Position numbers and translations under genes: made by a program. From Paraflavitalea pollutisoli (GTDB taxonomy: Bacteria > Bacteroidota > Bacteroidia > Chitinophagales > Chitinophagaceae): a stretch of 64,000 nucleotides of DNA. Shown here in pieces: positions 15,810-23,748 of this stretch (positions are counted from its first letter, which is position 1; each line of letters opens with the position of its first letter). The stretch is from the NCBI RefSeq assembly GCF_029360705.1, contig NZ_JARKMX010000008.1, positions 4,161,479 to 4,225,478 of the forward strand, read 5' to 3'. The notes beneath the pieces are model-generated. The model was not told the origin of the DNA. It ran no database searches and worked only from the letters and a program-made list of their open reading frames with translations.

Positions 15810-18755
15810 TTAGAAATCAACCAACAGGTGGAAGGTGGCACGTTTGGAAGCAGGAAATGGCATTACGTCAACACCGGTCGAAAAGCCGGTACCGAAGTTG
15901 GACACCTCGGGATCATAATTGCTGTACTTCGTGCTCGTGAAATAGTTGTTGGCCGACACCCCTACCCGTACACTCTTGATAAAATCGATCGGCATTTTGG
16001 GCAGGGTATAATACAACGCCACTTCCCGCAAACGGAGATAACCTGCCTCCTGTACAAAAGGCCGGGCAGTAACGCCTACCAGGGCCGCGCGTGCAGGTCC
16101 CTTCGCTTTTCCATCAGCACCAATGTCATCGTAATCGGGCGTAGTACTACCCAGGTCGGTCAATAACTGGCTCAGGTTGATCACGTCGCCCTTATGCTTC
16201 CAGTGAAACAGCCAGCGGAGGCTGAAGCCATTCAGGAAGTTCAACTCATTGAACCAGTTCATCTGGAACCGGGGTTCTGCATCCCCCAGCTTGATCACGC
16301 CATTGGTTCCATCGATACCAACGATCTGCGTGGCCGATTGCCCTTCTTCGATTTTGAAGTTGCCGAGTGTATTGCCGAATGCTCCCAATACCACGGGAGC
16401 CACATCCAGCTGGGTAACCTTGGAACGATTGAGCCAGAAATTGAGGGTCGTATTCCACCGAACGCTTTTGGTAGCCACGGGTTGTGCGTTCACACTCACT
16501 TCCAGCCCCCTGTTGCGCAGGTTACCGGCATTGACCCATTCGGTACTAAAGCCCGTAGAGCCAGCTACCGGTCGCTGCAACAGGAAGTCTTTGATGCGTT
16601 TGTCATAGACAGTTACTTCAAAATTGAGTCGACTGTTGAGCAGACTGAAGTCGACACCTGCTTCCAGCTCAGAGGTCCGCTCGGGCGCGATATCGGGAGA
16701 GCCACGCAACGTACTCACCAGCAAGCCCGTGGTGGCGTCGATATTGAAGATGTTCATCAGGGTAAACTTGCTGCCGAATGCCGGGAAGTTACCCGCCTGG
16801 CCATAAGCGGCCCGGATCTTCAGGTTACTGAACGGACCTCCGTCGAGGATGGAGTTAGTAAGGTTCCAGGAAAAAGCCGCTTTGGGATAAGCATAATATT
16901 TATTGGGGTCGCCGTTATTGGTCGACTTGTCGAAACGTACACCCGCGGTCAGGGTGATGGCGTCGATGATGCCTACTTCTTCCTGTACAAAGATGCCATT
17001 ATCCTGGTACTTGTTACGAAGCTGGTTGGCCGTCAAAGCACTGGCCTGGTCTACATTGGTTTGCCCGGCCACGATCTTGGTAGCCACATTGAGCAGGTTG
17101 TTGTAATCGCCCTGCTCCTGGGTGATACCGGCAGACGTGGTAAAGTTCAAATTGGGCGAAGCAGCCAGGTTATTGACCAATGACAAAATATAATTGGCAT
17201 TGAGGCTACGGGTAAGCCCCTGTACATTGGTACCCTGGTTTACCTGCTGAAACTGCAGGGAGTTGGGAAACAGGGCTGTTGTTTTCAGGCTATAAAAATC
17301 GATCCCTCCCCGACCAATGAACCGGGTGGTGGAGTTGGTCGATTTCTGAAAGATCGCATCGACGTTGATGCCTGTTACAAAACGGTCTACCGCTTCATTG
17401 TTGGTAACCAGGTCGCGGCTTTGTATCGGATTGGAAGCACTGTATTTGTTGCGGGGATAGTTGCCCAAAGCGTCGGGGTGCAGCTCTGTAAAACTGGGCG
17501 TGGAAGAAAGCGCTACCCCAAATGTTACCGAGTTGTTGTCATTGTTGGTTAGCGCCCTGTCAGCAGAAGAATTGATGTAATTGGCACTGACACCGATCTT
17601 GACATTGTCATTGAGGCGATGGTCGACATTCAGGCGGAGACCGCTGTTACGGTAACCGGTACGTTTCACTATGCCTTCTTCATCCTTCTGAAAGGCGGAG
17701 AAAAAGAAGGAGGTCTTTTCCCCGCCACCGCTCACACTGATGGAGGAGTTACGGGTAAATCCTGTTTGACCATACATTTCTTTCTCATAGTCATAGATCT
17801 TTCCCGCTGCCTGCGCATCGAGAAACTCTTGCCGACGAGCGGCACGGGTAGGTGCATCATTGCCGCCGAGTTCTTCCGCACGCTCTGCGGTCCAGGTGCG
17901 GTTACCCAGTAGTTTCCTGATCTTGACAAATCCAAGATCCTGTGCAAAGCTCACTTTTGTTTGCCCTGCCTTACCGCGCTTGGTAGTGATCAACACTACA
18001 CCAGCAGCCGCTTTGGAACCGTAGATAGCAGCAGCAGAGGCGCCTTTCAATATCTCTATATTCTCGATATCCTCCGCACGAATATCCGCAATACGGCTGG
18101 AGGGGTTATCCTGGTTGGAGGAGCTACCACCTCTGGCAGCACCTGTTACACTGTTTAAGCCAGCGGGGGTAGAGGAGTTATCGATGAACACCCCGTCAAT
18201 GACATACAGTGGTTGTGTATTACCAAATACAGACGTTACCCCCCGCAGCTTGATAGAAATACCACCACCCGGAGCGCCGGAGTTGGCATTGATATAAGCC
18301 CCCGTTACTTTACCGTTCATGGCAGCATCCAGGGTTTGGGCAGGTGCGCCACCCGTCAGGTCTTTGCTGGAAATAGTGGCCACAGCATTTGCCAGGTTCT
18401 TTCTTTTTACACTGGTAGCCAGACCGGTTACAATTACTTCATCGAGTTTGCCGACATCTTCGGTCAACTGTACCGACAGGGTTGCGTTAGCGGCCGTAAC
18501 GGAAATGGTTTGTGATTTGAAACTAACGGCGGAGATCTCGAGCGTACCTCCATTGCCCGGTAAGGTCAACGTAAACTTACCGTTGGCGTCGGAGGAGGTA
18601 CCGAGGTTGGAGTTCCTGAGCCTGACAGAGGCCCCCGGAACCGGCTTGCCGGTTCCATCGGTGACCGTACCCGACACAGGCACTTGCGCCCATAGCAGTG
18701 TGGGCAGCGAAGCGATCATGAATACAAGCAGGGCTTGTTTCAACATTTGTCTCAT
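15810..18755 (-). CDS. SusC/RagA family TonB-linked outer-membrane transporter
   Basis: A 981-residue TonB-dependent receptor. It has a signal peptide (about 1-23, ending LLWAQ), a carboxypeptidase-regulatory-like beta domain (about 25-100; VSGTVTDGTGKPVPGASVRL and SSDANGKFTL), a TonB-box-like DEVIVTGLATS near residue 105, the plug with PLYVIDGV, IENIEILKGASAAAIYGS and AAGVVLITTKRGK, and a long barrel ending ATFHLLVDF with the expected terminal Phe. SusC proteins import oligosaccharides or peptides together with the SusD lipoprotein downstream. No sigma/anti-sigma pair or hybrid sensor is adjacent, so its regulation is not evident. Confidence 0.95.
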   Translation of the reverse strand: MRQMLKQALLVFMIASLPTLLWAQVPVSGTVTDGTGKPVPGASVRLRNSNLGTSSDANGKFTLTLPGNGGTLEISAVSFKSQTISVTAANATLSVQLTEDVGKLDEVIVTGLATSVKRKNLANAVATISSKDLTGGAPAQTLDAAMNGKVTGAYINANSGAPGGGISIKLRGVTSVFGNTQPLYVIDGVFIDNSSTPAGLNSVTGAARGGSSSNQDNPSSRIADIRAEDIENIEILKGASAAAIYGSKAAAGVVLITTKRGKAGQTKVSFAQDLGFVKIRKLLGNRTWTAERAEELGGNDAPTRAARRQEFLDAQAAGKIYDYEKEMYGQTGFTRNSSISVSGGGEKTSFFFSAFQKDEEGIVKRTGYRNSGLRLNVDHRLNDNVKIGVSANYINSSADRALTNNDNNSVTFGVALSSTPSFTELHPDALGNYPRNKYSASNPIQSRDLVTNNEAVDRFVTGINVDAIFQKSTNSTTRFIGRGGIDFYSLKTTALFPNSLQFQQVNQGTNVQGLTRSLNANYILSLVNNLAASPNLNFTTSAGITQEQGDYNNLLNVATKIVAGQTNVDQASALTANQLRNKYQDNGIFVQEEVGIIDAITLTAGVRFDKSTNNGDPNKYYAYPKAAFSWNLTNSILDGGPFSNLKIRAAYGQAGNFPAFGSKFTLMNIFNIDATTGLLVSTLRGSPDIAPERTSELEAGVDFSLLNSRLNFEVTVYDKRIKDFLLQRPVAGSTGFSTEWVNAGNLRNRGLEVSVNAQPVATKSVRWNTTLNFWLNRSKVTQLDVAPVVLGAFGNTLGNFKIEEGQSATQIVGIDGTNGVIKLGDAEPRFQMNWFNELNFLNGFSLRWLFHWKHKGDVINLSQLLTDLGSTTPDYDDIGADGKAKGPARAALVGVTARPFVQEAGYLRLREVALYYTLPKMPIDFIKSVRVGVSANNYFTSTKYSNYDPEVSNFGTGFSTGVDVMPFPASKRATFHLLVDF

Positions 18756-19191
18756 GCTGATGTAGCTTTTTGTTAAGAAATGTGTTGTAAGGATCGGGTA
18801 CAGGCATAGTGATGCCAGTACCGCAATTTGTCGAAAACGGTCAGGGGAGGGTTGCTATCGTCCGGCAGCTGGTGCAGCACATTGAAAGGCAAGGCAATGC
18901 CAATCCCATGCAGCATCGGCTACGGATCGTTGAAAGTCTTAGTCAGGAAGGAGAATGTATCACGTCAGGGAGAGAAGAGGTAACTAGGTTACCATACTGC
19001 AGGTCTTTCTCATGTTGGTTCGTTTTGGATGGTCAATAATGTGATTTCGTATAAAGGATATATAACTCAAGACAGAACAATACTGTCATAAGCTGCATAG
19101 CCGCACGGATAGCAGAGGGGTATTACAGGTGTGTTTGTATAACTATAACCAGGATACTAAGATAGGGAAAATAACCATCCAGCCTACTGCA
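18756..19191. other. Intergenic region between rel and the SusC-type gene, with a palindrome
   Basis: No gene is credible in these 436 bases, which form the long upstream region of the SusCD operon (minus strand). A GGTAAC-TAG-GTTACC inverted repeat lies at 18979-18993, about 224 bases before the SusC-type start, and may be an operator. I find no exact TAnnTTTG box on the minus strand, so the promoter is not located. Confidence 0.5.
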
Positions 19192-21417
19192 TCAGTTTTC
19201 GGTATCGTACCTGTCGACGGTTTCGATACCGGGCAGCCTTTTAAGCCTTTCCACCAGGTCATCCAACTCTTCTTTGTCATGAATGTAAACCCTTACATTA
19301 CCATAGAAAAGGCCATCCTTTGCCTCGATGGTCATGGCGTTGATGTTGATCTTCATTTCGCCCGAGATCAGGTTGGTGATCTTGTGAATGACACCCACAT
19401 CATCGATACCGACGATCTTGAGGCCGGTGAGGAAGGATATCTCTTTGTTCCTGGCCCATTTGGTCTTCACCACGCGGTGACCGTAGTTGGAAAGGAGCTT
19501 GGTCGCATTGGGGCAGTTGGTGCGGTGAATAGTAAGACCTTTACCAGTTGTCACGAAGCCAAACACGTCGTCGCCGGGGATGGGTTTACAACAGTTGGCC
19601 AGCGTGTACATGATCTTATCACTGCTCTCCCCGAAGATGATGAGCTCCGCATCTTTTTTGGGGATACCGGCATCTACCTTGGGTTCTGTGACCGGCTTTA
19701 CGGGCTTGGGAGGCTCCAGCTTATCACCCAATACCTGGAAGTCTTTCAACTCCTTCAGGTCGATCGCCTTGATGGAGATCTGATAATATAGATCGAGGGG
19801 AGATTGCAGTTTATAGAAAACGGTCAGAATATCGACATTGTGCTGATTGAAGGCCGCGCCCATGCCTTCCATTTTGCGCTGGAGGGTGTACTTACCCTCA
19901 TCGGCCACCTTGCGCTTTTCTTCCTTCAGCGCGTCTTTGATCTTGCTTTTGGCCTTGGCTGTCACCACGAGGTTGAGCCAATCTTCCGAAGGTTTTTGCT
20001 TGGCGGAAGTAATGATCTCTACCTGGTCACCGCTACGCAATTTATGGCTGATGGGTACCAGCTTGTGGTTGACCTTGGCACCAATACATTGCGAGCCTAC
20101 GGCACTATGGATAGAGAAGGCGAAATCGAGTGCGGTGGAGTTTACCGGCAACATCTTGACATCACCCTTGGGCGTATAGACATAGATCTCTTCTGCCAGG
20201 AAACTTGTTTTGAAGTCTTGCAGAAAATCGATGGAATCGTTATCGGGATTGTTGAGTACTTCGCGGATCTGCTGGAACCATTTGTCGAAGCGGCTTTCAT
20301 CATTGGTTCCTTCCTTGTATTTCCAGTGGGCAGCCAGGCCTTTCTCGGCGATCTCGTTCATCCGTTTGGTACGTACCTGCACCTCCACCCATTTACCCTG
20401 GGGACCCATCACGGTGGTATGCAGCGCCTCGTAACCGTTCGATTTCGGGTTACTGAGCCAGTCGCGTAAACGTTCTGGCGAAGGCGTGTATTCGTCAGTA
20501 ATAATGGAGTATACTTTCCAACAGGCTTCTTTCTCCTTATCGGGGGTAGTATTGAGGATTACCCGGATGGCAAACAGGTCGTATACTTCTTCGAAGGATA
20601 CGCCTTTCTTTTTCATCTTGTTCCAGATCGAGTGGATGCTCTTGGGGCGGCCGTAGATCTCAAACTCGTAGTTGATCTTCTCGAGTTTTTCACGCACCGG
20701 GCGGATGAATTCGTTAATGTACCTGGAGCGCTCCCTTTTGGTTTCGGCCAGCTTACGCGCAATCTCACGGTAAGCTTCCGGCTCGAGGTATTTCATCGAC
20801 AGGTCTTCCATCTCCGTTTTAACGTTGTATAAACCCATACGGTGAGCGAGTGGGCCATACACATAAACAGTTTCGGAAGCTATTTTCAATTGCTTTTCCC
20901 GCTTCATGCTGTCGAGCGTGCGCATATTGTGCAGGCGATCGCTCAGCTTAATGAGGATGACGCGTGGATCATCGGTGAGGGTCAGCAATATCTTTTTGAA
21001 GTTTTCTGCCTGCTGCGAGAGGTTGACATCTATGACGTTCGAAATTTTGGTAAGACCGTCTACGATCCGGGCGATCTCCGATCCGAATTCGCGCTCGATG
21101 TCTTCCAGGGTGATATCGGTATCTTCTACCGTATCGTGCAGCAAAGCACAGATAGAAGAACGAACACCCAAACCAATCTCCTCTACACCGATGCGCGCAA
21201 CAGCCAGCGGGTGCAGGATATAGGGTTCACCGCTTTTGCGCCGCATGGTCTTGTGCGCATCCGCTGCCATTTCGAAAGCATGACGCAATAGTTCTTTATC
21301 GCCTGGCTTGAGTTTGGGTTTCAGGGAACGCAACAAGGCCCGGTATTCACGAAGTATCAGTTTTTTCTCTTGCTCCTCGTTCAGATTGTATTTCGGTATC
21401 GCGGCTACAGTATCCAT
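19192..21417 (-). CDS. Bifunctional (p)ppGpp synthetase/hydrolase, Rel/SpoT type
   Basis: A 741-residue long RSH protein controlling the stringent response. An HD hydrolase domain (about 45-200) keeps HPLAVARI and LLHDTVEDTD with His94-Asp95, so hydrolysis should be active. The synthetase domain (about 240-370) includes YGRPKSIHSIWNKMKKKG and DLFAIRVIL. A TGS domain follows (IYVYTPKGDVKMLP, FAFSIHSAVGSQCIGAKVNHKLV), then the conserved Cys region (ANCCKPIPGDDVFGFVTTGKG and HRTNCPN) and a C-terminal ACT domain (about 665-740). Having both active-site sets and being the only RSH gene in this window suggests a bifunctional enzyme; it is labelled RelA or Rel depending on the database. ATG start at 21417. 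Confidence 0.95.
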   Translation of the reverse strand: MDTVAAIPKYNLNEEQEKKLILREYRALLRSLKPKLKPGDKELLRHAFEMAADAHKTMRRKSGEPYILHPLAVARIGVEEIGLGVRSSICALLHDTVEDTDITLEDIEREFGSEIARIVDGLTKISNVIDVNLSQQAENFKKILLTLTDDPRVILIKLSDRLHNMRTLDSMKREKQLKIASETVYVYGPLAHRMGLYNVKTEMEDLSMKYLEPEAYREIARKLAETKRERSRYINEFIRPVREKLEKINYEFEIYGRPKSIHSIWNKMKKKGVSFEEVYDLFAIRVILNTTPDKEKEACWKVYSIITDEYTPSPERLRDWLSNPKSNGYEALHTTVMGPQGKWVEVQVRTKRMNEIAEKGLAAHWKYKEGTNDESRFDKWFQQIREVLNNPDNDSIDFLQDFKTSFLAEEIYVYTPKGDVKMLPVNSTALDFAFSIHSAVGSQCIGAKVNHKLVPISHKLRSGDQVEIITSAKQKPSEDWLNLVVTAKAKSKIKDALKEEKRKVADEGKYTLQRKMEGMGAAFNQHNVDILTVFYKLQSPLDLYYQISIKAIDLKELKDFQVLGDKLEPPKPVKPVTEPKVDAGIPKKDAELIIFGESSDKIMYTLANCCKPIPGDDVFGFVTTGKGLTIHRTNCPNATKLLSNYGHRVVKTKWARNKEISFLTGLKIVGIDDVGVIHKITNLISGEMKININAMTIEAKDGLFYGNVRVYIHDKEELDDLVERLKRLPGIETVDRYDTEN

Positions 21418-21478
21418 ATATCTATTCCAACGAATTTACACTAAAAGAAAGTGTTTTTCTGCTTTTGGTTAAAACTCC

Positions 21479-21486
21479 TACTTTTG
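21479..21486 (+). promoter_or_regulatory. -7 promoter element of tRNA-Leu
   Basis: TACTTTTG is an exact TAnnTTTG match 49 bases before the tRNA. It also sits in the divergent region 62 bases from the rel start. No clear TTG at -33. Confidence 0.6.
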
Positions 21487-21535
21487 CACTCCTTTTTACC
21501 GTAATTTGGCAATCAGGTAGTTCTTAAATGCGCTT

Positions 21536-21617
21536 GGGGATGTGGCGAAACTGGCAGACGCACTAGACTTAGGATCTAGCGGGGCGACCCATGCAGGTTC
21601 GATTCCTGTCATCCCCA
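21536..21617 (+). tRNA. tRNA-Leu (anticodon TAG)
   Basis: The 7-bp acceptor stem GGGGATG (21536-21542) pairs with CATCCCC (21610-21616) and is followed by discriminator A. The anticodon arm CTAGA-CTTAGGA-TCTAG places TAG in the 7-base loop, which decodes CUA/CUG-type leucine codons. A long variable arm (GCGGGGCGACCCAT region) is typical of type II tRNAs such as Leu. The T arm shows GGTTCGATTCC. CCA is not encoded. Length 82. Confidence 0.96.
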
Positions 21618-21637
21618 CCCTTTAATTTACGTAGAAG

Positions 21638-21668
21638 GCCTGTAAATATCAATTTACAGGCTTTTTTA
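21638..21668 (+). terminator. Rho-independent terminator of tRNA-Leu
   Basis: A 10-bp perfect stem, GCCTGTAAAT (21638-21647) with ATTTACAGGC (21652-21661), has loop ATCA and is followed by TTTTTTATTT. Confidence 0.93.
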
Positions 21669-21815
21669 TTTGTGGTATTGCATGGACAATCATAGTCCAA
21701 AAGGAGTGCCGGACTCAATTAATTACCGACGGCTGCCGTAACTGCAGCGCATTCCGGCAGCCGCTGCCATTCGCAATAACTTTTACAAGGTTCAAATCTT
21801 CTACAGCTAGTTCGC

Positions 21816-22493
21816 TCAATGGATATGCTGGTACACGGCAAACACTTTCCAAAAGGTCCTGGGCTGTTCGAAATCGAAAGTCAGCTTTTTGAAGTCGTTT
21901 AACACGAGCTCGATGGGGCCGCCGTCCATTTCGTAGCGACCGAGCATAATTTCCCGCTCGGCGGTATACAACCCCGTTTTGTGGTGACACAAATGAATGT
22001 TCTGCTGGGTCACCTCTTCAAAGACGAGTACATCGTGCATTTGGTACGCAGGTAGGGAGGCGTGGTGGGCTATGTTCTGATTGAAAGTAAGGGCGATCAG
22101 GTTATGGTTGTTGGTTTCGGGTAATACCAGTTTGGGGAAAGCCGCCCAATCATTAAAGGCCAACTCCTGGTAACAGCATTTCATGTAGATATTGTCATTG
22201 ATAAAAGGCACCTCCCGGAGCTGCAACCGGATGATGTGGTTCTCTTCCTCGAGCAGTTTATCGCCGTTAAACTTCAATATCTCATTGATCGTCAGGTTCT
22301 GGGTGATAAAATGCTCTACCGGAATGCCAAAATAATTTGCAATTCGGACCACCGTTTCGATCCTTGGCTCGGCCCGATTTTCCTCATAGGAGGAAATATT
22401 ACCCCTGGTGAGCTCAAACAGGTCGGCGAAAGCCTGCTGGCTCAGCCCTTTGGTAGTACGTATCTTCTTGATATTGACACCCAGTTTTGTCAT
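21816..22493 (-). CDS. XRE-family transcriptional regulator, divergent from the pspA operon
   Basis: A 225-residue regulator. The N-terminal helix-turn-helix of the Cro/cI type spans about residues 7-62 (GVNIKKIRTTKGLSQQAFAD, then LTRGNISSYEENRAEP and FGIPVEHF). The remaining 150 residues resemble the beta-rich C-terminal domain of S24-like cI repressors, but I do not see a convincing Ser-Lys autocleavage dyad. The gene is divergent from the YbjN-pspA-flotillin-ATPase operon, 88 bases from its first gene, and the gap holds a TTGCAAA-N5-TTTGCAA palindrome overlapping the predicted promoters. The simplest reading is a repressor of itself and of that operon; this is inference. A GGCTGCCG/CGGCAGCC inverted repeat lies beyond its 3' end (21731-21762). 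Confidence 0.85.
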   Translation of the reverse strand: MTKLGVNIKKIRTTKGLSQQAFADLFELTRGNISSYEENRAEPRIETVVRIANYFGIPVEHFITQNLTINEILKFNGDKLLEEENHIIRLQLREVPFINDNIYMKCCYQELAFNDWAAFPKLVLPETNNHNLIALTFNQNIAHHASLPAYQMHDVLVFEEVTQQNIHLCHHKTGLYTAEREIMLGRYEMDGGPIELVLNDFKKLTFDFEQPRTFWKVFAVYQHIH

Positions 22494-22502
22494 ACAGAAC
22501 TA

Positions 22503-22533
22503 TAAATGTAATTATTTTTATCCCAATTGCAAA
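22503..22533 (-). promoter_or_regulatory. Predicted promoter of the XRE regulator
   Basis: On the minus strand TTTG (22533-22530) is followed after 19 bases by TACATTTA (22510-22503), close to the Bacteroidota consensus TTTG-N17-23-TAnnTTTG with one mismatch at the last base. The TTTG is the left arm of the palindrome. The start codon follows within about 10 bases, so the mRNA leader would be nearly absent. Confidence 0.45.
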
Positions 22534-22545
22534 TATTTTTTGCAA
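22527..22545. promoter_or_regulatory. Candidate operator TTGCAAA-N5-TTTGCAA
   Basis: Perfect 7-bp inverted repeat, arms 22527-22533 and 22539-22545, centred 39 bases before the first operon gene. Each arm carries the TTTG that fits as -33 element of one of the two divergent promoters, so a dimeric repressor bound here would block both. Spacing and symmetry suit a Cro/cI-type dimer such as the adjacent XRE protein. Confidence 0.6.
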
Positions 22546-22570
22546 ACCTAATTTCTCTTTTGTAGATTTG
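22539..22570 (+). promoter_or_regulatory. Predicted promoter of the YbjN-pspA-flotillin operon
   Basis: TTTG (22539-22542), a 20-base spacer, then TAGATTTG (22563-22570) match the Bacteroidota consensus exactly. The -33 part lies in the right arm of the palindrome. Transcription would start only a few bases before ATG 22582, or the true start codon is one of the in-frame ATGs at 22597 or 22606. Confidence 0.6.
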
Positions 22571-22581
22571 GAAAGGAAAGT

Positions 22582-22989
22582 ATGAAACCATTGCCGATGA
22601 ACTACATGGATACCATTGAAGAATTCGCAAAACGGTTACAGTGCCGGATACTTTACCGGAATGACCAGCACGGGATCCTCAAAATCGACAACCAGGCCGA
22701 TGGCATCAACAACCTGATCATTGGCATAGCCCCTCCGATCCTGATCATGGAACAGTTTCTGTTCTCCTTCCAGCACGACAATCCCGGCATGTTCAAAAAA
22801 CTGCTGCAAAAGAACAGGGATACCATCCATGGAGCTTTTGTGATCAATGAAGAAGGCAATAAGGTCTTATTCAGGTATACGATGCAACTGGGAAATATCG
22901 ACTACAACGAGTTTGAAGGCGCCATCAACTCGCTTGGTCTGCTGCTCAGTGAATTTTCCGAGCAGATCATCGAGTTTTCGAAGTCGTAG
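22582..22989 (+). CDS. YbjN/CesT-like domain protein, first gene of the pspA-flotillin operon
   Basis: A 135-residue soluble protein with no leader or membrane helix. Its pattern (IEEFAKRLQ, HGILKIDNQADGINNLIIGIAPPILIMEQFLFSF, then VINEEGNKVLFRYTMQLGNIDYNEFEGAINSL) resembles YbjN or type III secretion chaperone-like (CesT/Tir) alpha-beta folds, which act as small dimeric binding proteins. The usual start is ATG 22582 with AAAGGAAAG in front; ATGs at 22597 and 22606 are alternatives if the promoter is placed correctly. pspA starts 42 bases after its stop. A role as adaptor or chaperone for another operon product is inferred from fold and position. Confidence 0.7.
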   Translation: MKPLPMNYMDTIEEFAKRLQCRILYRNDQHGILKIDNQADGINNLIIGIAPPILIMEQFLFSFQHDNPGMFKKLLQKNRDTIHGAFVINEEGNKVLFRYTMQLGNIDYNEFEGAINSLGLLLSEFSEQIIEFSKS

Positions 22990-23031
22990 GCAGTCGATTA
23001 CACAAATACACTAACATTAAAATATTCAGTC

Positions 23032-23742
23032 ATGAACATTTTCAAACGACTATTCAGAATCGGACAGGCAGAAATACATGCCGCTGTCGAGAAAATGGAA
23101 GACCCTATCAAGATGACAGAACAGGGGCTGCGGGAGCTGCGCGAAGACCTGGTGGAGGCTACCGAAGCCTATGCCAAAGTAAAAGCGCTGGCCATCCGGA
23201 CTGAAAATGAGCAGCAACAATGCCAGAAGGAATCGTTGGTGTACGCAGAAAAGGCCATCCTGATCATGCAAAAAGCCCAGGTAGGCCAGGTAGAGATCGG
23301 CAAGGCAGAAGACCTGGCCCGCGAAGCGCTTTCCTTGCGCCGGAAATTTTATGCCGAATCGGAGGAACTAGGCATACAGGTTAGTACCTTGCAGCAGTCG
23401 TCTAAAGAAATGTTGAGGAATACTGAAATATTAAAGGAAAACCTCGACAAATGGGAGAAAGAATTAAGAACCCTGAAGGCCAGGGTGAAAGTGAGCAAGG
23501 CTACCGAACAGGTCAATAAACAACTGGCCCAGCTCGACAACAACGGCACCGTTGCCATGCTGGAGCGTATGAAGGCCAAAGTAGAGGACCAGGAAGCCCT
23601 TTCCAAAGCCTATGGAGAGATTGCCCGCGGAAAACACAGTTTAAAAGACGAACTGAACGCTATTTTGAAAGATGATACGTTATCTATAGAAAAAGATCTC
23701 AAAGCCATCAAAGAAAAATTGGGCATAAACGACAATCCCTAA
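23032..23742 (+). CDS. pspA: PspA/IM30 family membrane-stress protein
   Basis: A 236-residue, almost wholly helical PspA/Vipp1 (IM30) protein. Visible features are the N-terminal amphipathic segment MNIFKRLFRIGQAEIHAAVEKMEDP, which fits the membrane-binding helix, the family hairpin with KMTEQGLRELREDLVEATEAYAKVKALAIR, and long coiled-coil helices to about residue 190. PspA belongs to the ESCRT-III superfamily and forms rods that bind and remodel stressed inner membrane. The canonical partners PspF, PspB and PspC are absent here; instead it is followed after 6 bases by a YqiJ-like membrane protein, then a flotillin. ATG start at 23032. Confidence 0.92.
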   Translation: MNIFKRLFRIGQAEIHAAVEKMEDPIKMTEQGLRELREDLVEATEAYAKVKALAIRTENEQQQCQKESLVYAEKAILIMQKAQVGQVEIGKAEDLAREALSLRRKFYAESEELGIQVSTLQQSSKEMLRNTEILKENLDKWEKELRTLKARVKVSKATEQVNKQLAQLDNNGTVAMLERMKAKVEDQEALSKAYGEIARGKHSLKDELNAILKDDTLSIEKDLKAIKEKLGINDNP

Positions 23743-23748
23743 CAGCCT

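Noticed and set aside
16194-17183. Plus-strand open frame of 329 codons opposite the SusC-type gene
   Set aside because: Shadow of the SusC barrel; no start context and biased composition.
21731-21762. GGCTGCCG/CGGCAGCC inverted repeat as terminator of the XRE gene
   Set aside because: The loop is 16 bases and no T-run follows on the minus strand, so termination is not supported.
21715-21990. Minus-strand open frame overlapping the XRE gene 3' end
   Set aside because: Arg-rich frame-shifted shadow of the XRE gene.
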